Positions 1 through 6,686 of a stretch of DNA of 10,207 bases are shown one piece after another. Origin of the DNA: Planctomycetales bacterium (lineage in GTDB: Bacteria > Planctomycetota > SBBH01). The notes under the pieces are model-generated. The model searched no databases. It was given only the letters and a program-made list of their open reading frames with translations, and was not told where the DNA came from. The stretch covers positions 1 through 10,207 of the forward strand of contig SBBH01000186.1 in assembly GCA_005239795.1 (NCBI GenBank), read 5' to 3'. A program made the position numbers and the translations under genes. The number at the start of each line of letters is the position of its first letter. Position 1 is the first letter of the stretch.

Positions 1-253
1 CCGCGATCCCGTCTCTTTCCTGAAGGCCGCTTTCCTGCGCCACAGGCAGGGGAATCCTGCACCCCTGCTACATCTCGCTACGGCCCGCTAAACGATTACA
101 TCGGAATACGTCGCTTGCCGAAAGGATCTCTCCTGTGTCACGAACGACGATCAAGACCGCCGGTAGGGCCGCGTCAAGAGCGGCCGCCTGAAGGGACGTC
201 TTGCGCAAAAATGTCCTCAAGCGACCGCGGGGCGATGGATGCCGCCAACCGTG
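1..253. other. Left-edge region with no recognisable gene
   Basis: I see no gene I can support here. A short plus-strand open frame enters from the left edge and stops at a TAA at 89-91; it could be the last 29 codons of a gene cut by the window, but nothing in it is recognisable. A 7-bp GC-rich inverted repeat (46-52 with 62-68, 9-nt loop) could be a transcript-end hairpin, but no T-run follows on either strand. An 11-bp direct repeat (ccgcggggcga, 225-235 and 260-270) straddles the end of the minus-strand HEAT gene. Its meaning is unknown. Confidence 0.35.
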
Positions 254-1891
254 CTAATCCCGCGGGGCGAGTTTGAGCTTATTGGCCGCGGCCGCCGCCT
301 GGGCGTGCTTCGGGAAGCGCTTGAGAAGCGTTTTGAGGACCGCTCGGCCCAGCGCCCCTTCGGGGCCTGACCGCTCGGCGAAATGGAACCCGATGTAATA
401 GAGTTCTTCGGCCGAGAGCGACTTCTCCCGACCGAGGAGCTCGGCCGTCTCCTTCGCATCGGTCTCAGTGCGGGCGAGCCCCGAGAGAGTCGCCAGGCCC
501 TTGTCGCTTGAGCGCGCCGCCGGCGCCAGGTCTTTCTTCCCCTCCCGGATGTCGGCGAGCGCCAGGGCGAGCTTCGCCTCCCGGGCGTCAGGCCAGACGC
601 GAAGGGTTTTTTTAAGCCCCTCGCGCCGGCGCTCGGGATCTTTTTGCTCGAGCGCCTTTTTCAAAAGCGCTGGGCCGACGATCTCCGGAGCCGCCTCGCG
701 CGCGACATCCACCAGGACCTCGGCCGCGGGGTCGTTCTTGGACAAAAGCATCAGAAGCCGATCGCGCAGGAGCTTCTTGTCGGCTTCGGAAAGGCGCGCG
801 CGCGCGTTTTTCAACGCCTCGCCGATCCCCCAGGCGGCGGCGTTGTCGAGCTTTTTGTCGACGCGGATCATGAGCGCCCGGGCGACGCCGTTCATCTGGC
901 CCAAGGCGCGCGCGGCGGCGTGCCGGAATTCGCCGTCCTGGTGCGAGAAGGTCGGCAGGAGAAATTCGATCGCCTCCTTCGCCGGGAGCCGCTCGGCGGC
1001 CCAGAGCGCGAATTTTCGGGCCGGGCCCTCCTTGTCGAGCCCTGCCGCGAGCCCCGAGCGCCACGATTTCTCCGGCATGAATTTCTTCAAAAGTTCCGCG
1101 GCCGCCTCGGCGATCGCGGGCTCCTCGGCCAGAGCCGCCAGAGCCGTCTGGACGATCCGCGCGGTCTTGGCCTTGGGGACCTTGGAAAGTTCCTGCTCGG
1201 CCAGGGCAAAAAAAGCGTTGCGCCGAATCCGCGTCGGGTGCGTTGGAGCGGTGTAGGTGAGAAGTTCCCCGAGATCCCCCGCCGGAAGCGCCGCCCCTAA
1301 AATCTTGACGCAGGCGGTGAGGGTGTCGGGCGAGGCGCGGACCTCTTTCCTCTCGGAAAAAGCTTTCAGTTTCTTGGCGAAGGGGGCCTGCTTTGCGGCT
1401 GAGAGCCCCGCGAGGCGCTCGCGGATCACGGCGGTCGCCTCCTGTATGAGCGCCGTGTCGCCCCCCTTCAGGGCTGGCAGAAGTGCCGCCGGGTCGAGCT
1501 TGCCCGAAGGAAGCCCGGCCAAGAGTTTCAGGGCGGCCTGGGCTTGACGGGGGTTCCTGTCGGCGAGCGCCTTGACCAGAAGCGGCGCGGCCTTCTCGAG
1601 GTGCCGTGTCACAAACGCTGCCGCGTCGCTTGACAAGGGAGGGTTTGCGGCCAGGCGCCCGACGACGCGGTCCAGAATCTCGGGGCCGGCGGCGGGGGCG
1701 AGCGCCGACAGGGCGTAGTGGGCGAGTGTCTCGTTGGGGGAGGCCAAAAGCTTTTCGAGCGCCTTGCGGACAGGAGCCTCCGAACCCCCGAGCGCCCCTA
1801 AAACCTTCGCCGCCGCGCAGGCGAGCTCCATGTCCTTGTGGGCGCCGCCCGCGCCGATGAAGGAAACGAGGCGCGAAAGCGTCGCGTCCAT
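254..1891 (-). CDS. HEAT-repeat alpha-solenoid protein, 545 aa
   Basis: This is a long Ala/Leu/Lys-rich protein built of repeated helical pairs typical of HEAT/ARM solenoids. Examples are units around residues 20-60 (AAAKVLGALGG followed by VRKALEKLLAS) and the unit near residue 320 with the HEAT-like 'FRHAAARALGQM'. The last 50 or so residues (LSAEELYYIGFHFAER, then LKTLLKRFPKH) look more like a TPR-type helical hairpin. There is no signal peptide, membrane segment or catalytic motif, so it is probably a cytoplasmic scaffold; HEAT solenoids usually bind proteins. The start is the ATG at 1889-1891, which has no Shine-Dalgarno sequence but a TAGACT box 6 nt upstream. The stop is TAG at 254-256. 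It is transcribed away from all other genes in the window and shows no link to the pilin cluster beyond proximity. The fold class is fairly sure; the partner and role are unknown. Confidence 0.85.
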   Translation of the reverse strand: MDATLSRLVSFIGAGGAHKDMELACAAAKVLGALGGSEAPVRKALEKLLASPNETLAHYALSALAPAAGPEILDRVVGRLAANPPLSSDAAAFVTRHLEKAAPLLVKALADRNPRQAQAALKLLAGLPSGKLDPAALLPALKGGDTALIQEATAVIRERLAGLSAAKQAPFAKKLKAFSERKEVRASPDTLTACVKILGAALPAGDLGELLTYTAPTHPTRIRRNAFFALAEQELSKVPKAKTARIVQTALAALAEEPAIAEAAAELLKKFMPEKSWRSGLAAGLDKEGPARKFALWAAERLPAKEAIEFLLPTFSHQDGEFRHAAARALGQMNGVARALMIRVDKKLDNAAAWGIGEALKNARARLSEADKKLLRDRLLMLLSKNDPAAEVLVDVAREAAPEIVGPALLKKALEQKDPERRREGLKKTLRVWPDAREAKLALALADIREGKKDLAPAARSSDKGLATLSGLARTETDAKETAELLGREKSLSAEELYYIGFHFAERSGPEGALGRAVLKTLLKRFPKHAQAAAAANKLKLAPRD

Positions 1892-1897
1892 GAGCGA

Positions 1898-1903
1898 AGT
1901 CTA
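1898..1903 (-). promoter_or_regulatory. Candidate -10 box (TAGACT) of the HEAT-repeat gene
   Basis: Read on the minus strand the sequence is TGC-TAGACT, an extended -10-like element, followed by only 6 nt (TCGCTC) before the ATG. A normal start site 6-8 nt after the box would fall on or beside the start codon, so the mRNA would be leaderless. No convincing -35 box is visible. This is inferred from sequence only. Confidence 0.4.
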
Positions 1904-2025
1904 GCAGAAGAAAAGGACGACGGGGAGACTGGGGAACGGAGCGAGGAAGAGAACAGACAAACGGTCGAACACGGTGTGTTTTTGAAAGGTTGTTCGCGAT
2001 ACGTTCAAAAGCGGGGAAACTCGCG

Positions 2026-2031
2026 TATACC
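2026..2031 (+). promoter_or_regulatory. Candidate -10 box (TATACC) of the DUF433 gene
   Basis: TATACC lies 9 nt before the ATG at 2041, with a weak TTCAAA -35-like hexamer at 2004-2009 (16-nt spacing). No Shine-Dalgarno sequence precedes the ATG. The arrangement would give a nearly leaderless transcript. Together with the box at 1898-1903 it would make 1892-2040 a divergent promoter region. Confidence 0.3.
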
Positions 2032-2040
2032 GAAGCGGTT

Positions 2041-2264
2041 ATGCGTGGTCGCATCCTGATCGATCCCAAAATCCAACATGGAAAGCCCGTGATCCGGGGC
2101 ACCCGGGTGCCGGTCGCGAGGATTGTGGGCGGGCTGGCGGCATGACCTTCAAGGAAGTCGAGGAGGAGTACGGCGTCACGCCGGAGGAGATTCGAGCTGC
2201 CCTGGAGTTCGCCAGCCAACTTGTCGAAGTGGAGCTCGGCCGAGTTCGTTTGCGGCCGGCCTGA
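2041..2264 (+). pseudogene. Frameshifted DUF433 (antitoxin-like) gene
   Basis: The first frame (2041-2145, 34 codons) begins MRGRILIDPKIQHGKPVIRG and continues TRVPVARIVGGLAA. This is the hallmark N-terminus of DUF433 proteins (HGKPVIRGTRVPV core). It ends at a TGA. The rest of the domain continues in another frame from the overlapping ATG at 2142 (ATGA) to 2264: MTFKEVEEEYGVTPEEIRAA, then LEFASQLVEVELG. Family members normally read straight through here (GLAGGM-type sequence), so about 1 or 4 nt appear lost. DUF433 proteins are small DNA-binding antitoxin-like proteins, often paired with a DUF5615 PIN-like toxin. No toxin gene follows; the next gene is a HAD hydrolase after about 120 nt. The gene could be decayed, a sequencing or assembly error, or expressed as two coupled halves through the ATGA overlap. 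Confidence 0.8.
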
Positions 2265-2372
2265 ACAACCGAGCCCCGATCGACGCAAAACGGGGGGGGC
2301 GTTGTTCGTGATGCGTGATTCGCAGGATATCCGCGTCCGGCGAAACACGATCCACGGGAAACCCTTCCCTAA

Positions 2373-2378
2373 TATACT
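2373..2378 (+). promoter_or_regulatory. Candidate -10 box (TATACT) of the HAD hydrolase gene
   Basis: TATACT stands 7 nt before the ATG at 2386 in a pyrimidine-rich context (ctctcccccATG) with no Shine-Dalgarno sequence. Transcription starting 6-8 nt after the box would begin at the start codon. No clear -35 hexamer is visible 16-18 nt upstream. Confidence 0.45.
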
Positions 2379-2385
2379 CTCCCCC

Positions 2386-3090
2386 ATGTCGCACCATATC
2401 GTGATGTTCGATATCGACGGGACGCTGGTGCACGCCGGCGGGGCGGGGCGCCGGGCGATCGTGCGGGCTTTCCGGGACCTTTCTGGGATCGACGAAGTTC
2501 AGATCCCCTTCTCGATGGCGGGGCTCACGGACTGGGCGATCATGCGCCGGGTGCACGCCGCCAACGCCCACGTCAAAGACCCGCGGGTCTTTGACGAGCG
2601 CCGCGAGGCGCTCTTCGCGCGCTACCTCGAGTGCCTTGCTGAGGAGATGGTCCGCGGCAACGGCGCGCGAATCTTCCCCGGCGTGCGGGAGCTCCTGACG
2701 GCGCTGGCCGCGCGCCCCGACGTGACCTTGGCGCTTCTCACCGGGAACTTAGAAGGAGGGGCCCGGATCAAGCTCGCCCCCTTCGGCCTGAACCGGTTTT
2801 TCGCCGTGGGCGGCTACGGGAGCGACGCGGAGGAGCGCGAGGCGGTTTATCAGGCGGCCATGGCGCGGCTTCCCTTGGCCGCCCAAGAGAGCCGTCCCGC
2901 CGTCACGATCGTCGGCGACACCCCGCACGACATCCGGGTGGCCGCCTGTCACGGGGTCCGCTCGATCGGGGTGGCGACCGGCGGCCACTACACCTTAGAG
3001 GAGCTCGCCGCGGCAGGGGCCGGGCGCCTCTTCGCGGATTTGGCCGACACGCCGGCGGTCCTGGCGGCGCTGGGTCTAGAAAAACAATGA
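2386..3090 (+). CDS. HAD-superfamily hydrolase, phosphoglycolate phosphatase-like
   Basis: The 234-aa protein has the four HAD motifs in order. Motif I is DIDGT at residues 9-13 (nucleophile D9, acid/base D11). Motif II is the Thr of LLTGN (T119). Motif III is Lys in ARIKLAPFG (K129). Motif IV is GDTPHD (residues 177-182; D178 and D182 bind Mg2+). The roughly 100 residues between motifs I and II would form a helical C1 cap, as in Gph/PGMB-like enzymes. The family hydrolyses small phosphorylated metabolites; the substrate cannot be read from sequence, and phosphoglycolate is only the commonest annotation. There is no signal peptide, so it is cytosolic. The frame stays open 55 codons upstream, but the ATG at 2386 puts motif I at the usual distance from the N-terminus and has a TATACT box just before it. 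It ends about 118 nt before the pilin cluster and is probably a separate unit. Confidence 0.9.
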   Translation: MSHHIVMFDIDGTLVHAGGAGRRAIVRAFRDLSGIDEVQIPFSMAGLTDWAIMRRVHAANAHVKDPRVFDERREALFARYLECLAEEMVRGNGARIFPGVRELLTALAARPDVTLALLTGNLEGGARIKLAPFGLNRFFAVGGYGSDAEEREAVYQAAMARLPLAAQESRPAVTIVGDTPHDIRVAACHGVRSIGVATGGHYTLEELAAAGAGRLFADLADTPAVLAALGLEKQ

Positions 3091-3129
3091 ATTTTTTGCA
3101 TGGCCTCCGGGCGCTTCACTCCCTTTAGG

Positions 3130-3187
3130 CTTCCGGCGTTTGCATACGCGCTGGAAGTGGCTAGGGTAACCGTAGAGGTTCTAGGCC
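3130..3187 (+). promoter_or_regulatory. Two potential hairpins before the first pilin-like gene
   Basis: Arm 3130-3138 (cttccggcg) pairs with 3149-3157 (cgctggaag) over 9 bp with one G-U pair and a 10-nt loop. Next, 3159-3187 can fold as GGC/GCC, TAG/CTA and AACC/GGTT pairs around a GTAGA loop, with small bulges. The second hairpin ends about 7 nt before the G-rich ribosome-binding region. It may be a regulated leader or DNA-level binding sites; no known riboswitch core was recognised. Confidence 0.3.
3140..3167 (+). promoter_or_regulatory. Possible promoter of the first pilin-like operon
   Basis: TTGCAT (3140-3145) and TAGGGT (3162-3167) are separated by 16 nt and lie in the 117-nt gap before the first pilin-like gene. 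They would give a leader of about 35 nt containing the Shine-Dalgarno site. The -35 match is weak. The same stretch can fold into hairpins (see 3130-3187), so the two readings compete. Confidence 0.25.
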
Positions 3188-3207
3188 ATTCACGGGGGGG
3201 AAGCCAT

Positions 3208-3774
3208 ATGCGCAGGCGACAGGGAGAAGCAGGATTCACCCTTCTGGAAGTGACGGCCGTGGCCGGGATCTTCGTGATCGCCGCTGGCGGGATCATGCTT
3301 TTGAACGCCACGATGGAACGCCACGCCCGCATCTCCCAGGAGTTCGAATTGGCGGAAGAGACCACCCGGCGCGTCGTGGAAGGGATCCGCTACCTCGGCT
3401 TCGATTCCTTTCCGAACTTGGTGAACCTCTTGGACGATGACCCCAGCAATGACCCGGACGGCATGGACGCGCCGGGGAACACGTACGCCACGGGGGGGAT
3501 CCCTTTGACGGTGCCGGGTCTCGTGGCCGCCTCGGATTCCCCCACGGGACAGCTTGTGGAGATCATCCTTCACACCGACGAGACGGAGGTGAACGCGTCC
3601 ATGGGGCTCCCACGCGACCTCAACGGGGACGGCGACATGGTGGATACGAATGTCAATACGTCTGTGCCTTCTTTTGTGATCCTTCCCATCACGGTCCGGA
3701 TCCATTGGAGCAACGAGAACAGCCCTGGTTCTTCTCTCGTGAACACAATGCAGGCGCTCATCGCGCGGCGCTAG
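3208..3774 (+). CDS. PilV-like type IV pilin/pseudopilin (first module)
   Basis: The 188-aa protein has a short basic leader (MRRRQGEAG) followed by FTLLEVTAVAGIFVIAAGG. This is a class III signal: cleavage after G9 by a prepilin peptidase, F at +1, E at +5, then a hydrophobic helix to about residue 30. The next helix continues through a TTRRVVEGIRYLGF segment. The C-terminal part (ITVRIHWSNENSPG, then TMQALIARR) resembles the closing strands of PilV-type minor pilins (V-x-V-x-W...LxTxIAR). It contains an acidic loop, DLNGDGDMVD (137-146), like a Ca-binding loop. The ATG at 3208 was preferred to an in-frame start 36 codons upstream because it gives the correct leader and follows a G-rich stretch (ggggggaag) about 5 nt away. 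It is the first gene of a six-gene pilin-like run; its TAG overlaps the ribosome-binding site of the next gene. Exact subfamily is uncertain. Confidence 0.85.
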   Translation: MRRRQGEAGFTLLEVTAVAGIFVIAAGGIMLLNATMERHARISQEFELAEETTRRVVEGIRYLGFDSFPNLVNLLDDDPSNDPDGMDAPGNTYATGGIPLTVPGLVAASDSPTGQLVEIILHTDETEVNASMGLPRDLNGDGDMVDTNVNTSVPSFVILPITVRIHWSNENSPGSSLVNTMQALIARR

Positions 3775-3783
3775 GAGGAGACG

Positions 3784-4425
3784 ATGCAAAAACAAAAAGG
3801 CGATAGACCGGTGAACAGAGGGTCGCGGCGAGCAGGCATGACGCTTTTGGAGATCATGCTGACGATGGCCGCTTTCACCGTGATCATGACGGCGGCCTCT
3901 CTGTTTACGACGAAATCGGAGTCGGTCTCGGAGGTCCGCGAAGCTGCCGCCAGGGCGGAAATGGACGCCCGCACCCTCGTCGACCAGATGGTGGTGGAGC
4001 TGAGGCAATCCGGGACCAGCGGCCCCGACTGGGCGATCTCGACGGCTGGGGATTCGATCACGTTCAACAAGGCGATCGGGTTCGACGGGGATGCGATTGT
4101 CTGGTCCCCCCCGATCACCTACAGTTTGACACCCGCTCTCCTTTTCGGTGAGTCCACAAACGGCAGCGATGACAATGGGAACACCATTGTGGACGAGTCT
4201 TTTCTCATGCGCGTCGAGGACCAGACGGCGTCCCCCGCCTGGACAAACTATCAACCGGGGCCGGCCTCGCGGACCTTCGGCAGCCTGATTGCGGCGGGCA
4301 ATCTCCAATTTTCCCTCAACGAACGGTTGCTGACGATCACGCTGACCGTCTCCACGTGGGATGATCTAGCGAGGATGCGGATCGATGCGCCCCAGACGGC
4401 GAGTGTGGCTCTGAGAAATCCTTGA
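3784..4425 (+). CDS. PilW/GspJ-like type IV pilin/pseudopilin (first module)
   Basis: The 213-aa protein has an 18-residue basic leader ending in RRAG, cleavage after G18, then MTLLEIMLTMAAFTVIMTAA, with M at +1 and Glu at +5. The following helix (RAEMDARTLVDQMVVELRQS, then GTSG) is typical of PilW/GspJ-like minor subunits, which commonly carry an 'LRQAG'-type sequence here. An acidic loop NGSDDNGNTIVDE (126-138) resembles Ca-binding loops. The C-terminus (LTVSTWDDLA...TASVALRN) matches the closing strands seen in the second such protein at 6687-7532. The start ATG is 5 nt after a perfect AGGAGG (3773-3778) that begins inside the stop codon of the upstream gene, indicating tight coupling. Its TGA at 4423-4425 lies 14 nt before the next start. 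Expected location is the inner membrane, then the pilus or pseudopilus tip. Confidence 0.85.
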   Translation: MQKQKGDRPVNRGSRRAGMTLLEIMLTMAAFTVIMTAASLFTTKSESVSEVREAAARAEMDARTLVDQMVVELRQSGTSGPDWAISTAGDSITFNKAIGFDGDAIVWSPPITYSLTPALLFGESTNGSDDNGNTIVDESFLMRVEDQTASPAWTNYQPGPASRTFGSLIAAGNLQFSLNERLLTITLTVSTWDDLARMRIDAPQTASVALRNP

Positions 4426-4439
4426 GTAAGGAGGAGTCC

Positions 4440-6089
4440 ATGAAGAGGCAATCCGGCGCGTTGCTCACGGTGGTCGTCTTCGTCATGTTGTCGGGGATCC
4501 TCTCTTCCCTGACGGCGTATTTCATGATCTCTCAGGCCCGCAGCCGGGCGATCGACGTTTATCACGACAAGAACCGCGCCTTTAGTTTGGTCGAGGTCGC
4601 CTTGAACGAAGCGATCCATCAGCAGAACATGCGGACGGACGGCATCGACAACGACGCAGACGACACCATCGACGAAGATGACGAGGGGAATCCGAGCTTC
4701 GGCACAACGGGCTGGGACGCGGCCGAGGATGATATCGGCAAAGACGGTCAAGCCAGCACAAACGACGAAGGGGAGGGGGACGGCTACCCCACCTTTGGGG
4801 AGCCAGACGTGGTTCCCGTCATCTCCCCAGGAGGGATCGAGGGGGTGGGCGCCTACTACGCCTATACCGTGGATATGTCCGCGGATGGCAAGGACAATGA
4901 CGGCGACGGCGACATCGACGAGGAGACCGGGTTTGCGTTCAACGGGTTCGCGCGCCAGGGAGGGGTCACCGCCCCCATCATCCATGTCCAGATCCAAACG
5001 AGCTCCGAGACCTTCAACATCTGGGACAACGCCGTCACGGCGGGAGATGCCGGGGCAGGGGCGGCCGTGACCGGGAACGGCAAGATTTACGGCTCGACGC
5101 TCGTTTTCGGGGACGGTCTCTCGGCCTCGGACACGGCGATCGACTTTTCGGGGACCTCCGGACAAAGAAACAACTACGACGGGGGAGACGCGACGCTCCT
5201 GTCCTATCTCCCCTCCTTGGCGGCGGGGGAGGATTTAAACGCGGTTCTTCGGGTCAAGCACGGCACGGTGGATCTCTCCGGGACTGGGACGGTGGGGACC
5301 TCGGCCGAAGGGGTCGACGGAATCTATGTCAACGACGGCTACGGAGGGAACCAGGGGACGGCGAACGTCTTCTCCGACAACGGCACGACGCACAATTACG
5401 ACCTGCCCGATTCGATCGACATGCCGAGCATCTTCGACGCCTACACGGATCCTGCCACCGGCGTCGACTACGCCACCTACAAGGATTACTACACCACGAA
5501 CTCTGTCACGATCAACGCGGCGACGGTCCCCGGCTGGACCGGGACGATCAATAAGCAGACGAGCAGTTTTTCCGTGTCGGACGCGAGCGGCAACAGCTTC
5601 TCCTGGAACAAGACAGCGGCGACGATCACGATCTCGGGGCGCGTCACGGTCGACGGAAACCTGACCCTGGGAGGAACCACGGGGCCGACGAAGGTCGATT
5701 TCACATACACCGGGACGGGAGCGCTCCTGGCGCAGTCGAGCGGCGGGGACAGTGGCACCGTCACGATCCACGGCGATCTCCTGCCGTCGCCCGGGACGAT
5801 CTTCCCGACCGGCGCGTTCCTGGGGATCATCGCCGAGGATGACATCGATCTGCCCGCCTCCGCCCAGAAAAAACTCACCGGGGCATTCTTCGCTGAAGGG
5901 GAGATCACCTCCGCCAAGCAGAACCAGGTGGGGGGGGCGATCGCGGCGAATTCCATCGACCTGGGGACGAACGTCCCCAGCGTGTATTTCGCCCAAGGCC
6001 TGGCCCAGGCGATGCCGACGTGGTTCATCGGGGCCGACGGGGCTGTGGTGGAAGGAGCCGAAATGTACCGGATTATCAAGGGGGAGTGA
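4440..6089 (+). CDS. Large PilX-like pilus protein with beta-rich C-terminal part, 549 aa
   Basis: The N-terminus is KRQSGALLTVVVFVMLSGIL with a hydrophobic helix (about 7-31) and an amphipathic continuation. It is arranged as in PilX-like proteins: a Gly near the membrane start but no canonical FTLLE cleavage site. Two acidic repeats follow, DGIDNDADDTIDEDDEG (67-83) and DGKDNDGDGDIDEETG (149-164), both similar to MopE-type/EF-hand-like metal-binding motifs. Residues of about 190-530 are rich in Gly, Thr, Ser and Asp, with short beta-strand patterns (VTVDGNLTLGG at 402-412, TVTIHGDLLP, AIAANSIDLG), suggesting a beta-solenoid-like exposed domain. PilX proteins are usually under 250 aa, so this one is far larger. 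The ATG at 4440 follows AAGGAGG (4428-4434); an upstream TTG at 4422 overlapping the previous stop was rejected. A hairpin lies about 40 nt downstream. The PilX assignment rests on N-terminus and gene order. Confidence 0.75.
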   Translation: MKRQSGALLTVVVFVMLSGILSSLTAYFMISQARSRAIDVYHDKNRAFSLVEVALNEAIHQQNMRTDGIDNDADDTIDEDDEGNPSFGTTGWDAAEDDIGKDGQASTNDEGEGDGYPTFGEPDVVPVISPGGIEGVGAYYAYTVDMSADGKDNDGDGDIDEETGFAFNGFARQGGVTAPIIHVQIQTSSETFNIWDNAVTAGDAGAGAAVTGNGKIYGSTLVFGDGLSASDTAIDFSGTSGQRNNYDGGDATLLSYLPSLAAGEDLNAVLRVKHGTVDLSGTGTVGTSAEGVDGIYVNDGYGGNQGTANVFSDNGTTHNYDLPDSIDMPSIFDAYTDPATGVDYATYKDYYTTNSVTINAATVPGWTGTINKQTSSFSVSDASGNSFSWNKTAATITISGRVTVDGNLTLGGTTGPTKVDFTYTGTGALLAQSSGGDSGTVTIHGDLLPSPGTIFPTGAFLGIIAEDDIDLPASAQKKLTGAFFAEGEITSAKQNQVGGAIAANSIDLGTNVPSVYFAQGLAQAMPTWFIGADGAVVEGAEMYRIIKGE

Positions 6090-6129
6090 CGGCCGCATTT
6101 TGGGGCGGATCCTCTGCTTGCCAACCCCG

Positions 6130-6164
6130 CCGCCGTTTGTCTGGCGTCGCCAGACAGACGGCGG
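6130..6164. repeat. 16-bp inverted repeat with 3-nt loop; likely terminator or dispersed palindrome
   Basis: Arm 6130-6145 (ccgccgtttgtctggc) pairs with 6149-6164 (gccagacagacggcgg) over 16 positions, with one G-U pair and the loop gtc. The sequence after it (tatcatattgttttgtt) is T-rich but not a clean T-run. It lies between the two pilin-like modules, 41 nt after the first PilX-like stop. It may terminate the first transcript, be a REP-like dispersed palindrome, or be an operator for the promoter that follows immediately. The structure is certain; the role is not. Confidence 0.7.
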
Positions 6165-6170
6165 TATCAT
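6165..6170 (+). promoter_or_regulatory. Candidate -10 box (TATCAT) for the second pilin-like module
   Basis: TATCAT directly follows the 16-bp hairpin and stands 11 nt before the ATG at 6182. There is no Shine-Dalgarno sequence, in contrast to several neighbouring pilin genes. A start site 6-8 nt downstream would leave a leader of about 3-5 nt. The expected -35 position falls inside the inverted repeat, so a protein bound there, or DNA cruciform formation, could affect initiation. Confidence 0.35.
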
Positions 6171-6181
6171 ATTGTTTTGTT

Positions 6182-6661
6182 ATGAGTGGCGCGCGGGGTG
6201 GGCGGAGCCTCCACGAGCAAAAAGCGGGGATGACGCTCCTCGAGGTCATGGCGGGGGCGTCGATCCTGCTCATTGTCTTGTTGTCGATCGGCCTTTTGGT
6301 CGGGACGTCCGGCCGCAGGGAGATTGCCATCCACGAAGCAGAGACGGCGCTCTTTGACCTGGAGGCAGTCAAGGAGCGGATCGCCCTAACCCCATTCCGG
6401 AGCATTCCGGTCGACGGGGCGTTTCCCGCAGACGGAAGCGACGTGGCGGCCAATTCGGGGGTGGTGAAATCCTTGTCCAACGAGGTGATCACGGTGACCT
6501 ATCCGGGATGGGATTGGCAAACGTGGTACGACAACGGGAAAAATCCTGCAGGGATTCCCGATCCCCTGACTATACTGATTCAGGTCACATGGAACGATGA
6601 GCTGGGGGGAGGGGTTCAGACCTTGACTTTGACGACGGCGCGCTCCAAGACGGTGCGGTAG
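6182..6661 (+). CDS. PilV-like type IV pilin/pseudopilin (second module)
   Basis: The 159-aa protein has a 16-residue basic leader (MSGARGGRSLHEQKAG), cleavage after G16, then MTLLEVMAGASILLIVLLSI, with M at +1 and E at +5. The helix continues through IHEAETALFDLEAVKERIAL, then TPFRSIPV, the position where PilV proteins carry 'LRSTPFxxL'. The C-terminal strands PLTILIQVTWNDELGGGVQT...LTTARSK match the PilV-type ending and parallel the 188-aa protein at 3208-3774, so the two are probably paralogues. A longer frame upstream runs through the hairpin and back into the previous gene and was rejected. The ATG at 6182 gives a standard leader length. It is the first gene of the second module; a 25-nt gap leads to the next gene. 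Unlike the other pilin-like proteins here it has no obvious acidic metal-binding-like loop. Confidence 0.8.
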   Translation: MSGARGGRSLHEQKAGMTLLEVMAGASILLIVLLSIGLLVGTSGRREIAIHEAETALFDLEAVKERIALTPFRSIPVDGAFPADGSDVAANSGVVKSLSNEVITVTYPGWDWQTWYDNGKNPAGIPDPLTILIQVTWNDELGGGVQTLTLTTARSKTVR

Positions 6662-6686
6662 GGGATATCCGGAAAAGGCGGAAGAG

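Noticed and set aside
2221..2385. 55-codon N-terminal extension of the HAD hydrolase
   Set aside because: It overlaps the DUF433 remnant, is unlike HAD N-termini, and would put motif I far from the N-terminus. The ATG at 2386 fits the family and the nearby TATACT box.
612..2387. Long minus-strand open frame (591 codons) across the HEAT-repeat gene and beyond
   Set aside because: It overlaps the HEAT-repeat gene in another frame, the translation is Arg/Gly/Pro-rich without domains, and it crosses the DUF433 gene and the HAD promoter. It is a GC-rich shadow frame.
3091..3207. Cyclic-di-GMP (GEMM) riboswitch upstream of the pilin genes
   Set aside because: GCCTCCGG at 3105 and the AGGGTAACCG stretch recall pieces of GEMM RNA, but the required AGGGCAAACC and GGGACGCAAAGC cores and the GAAA tetraloop are missing.
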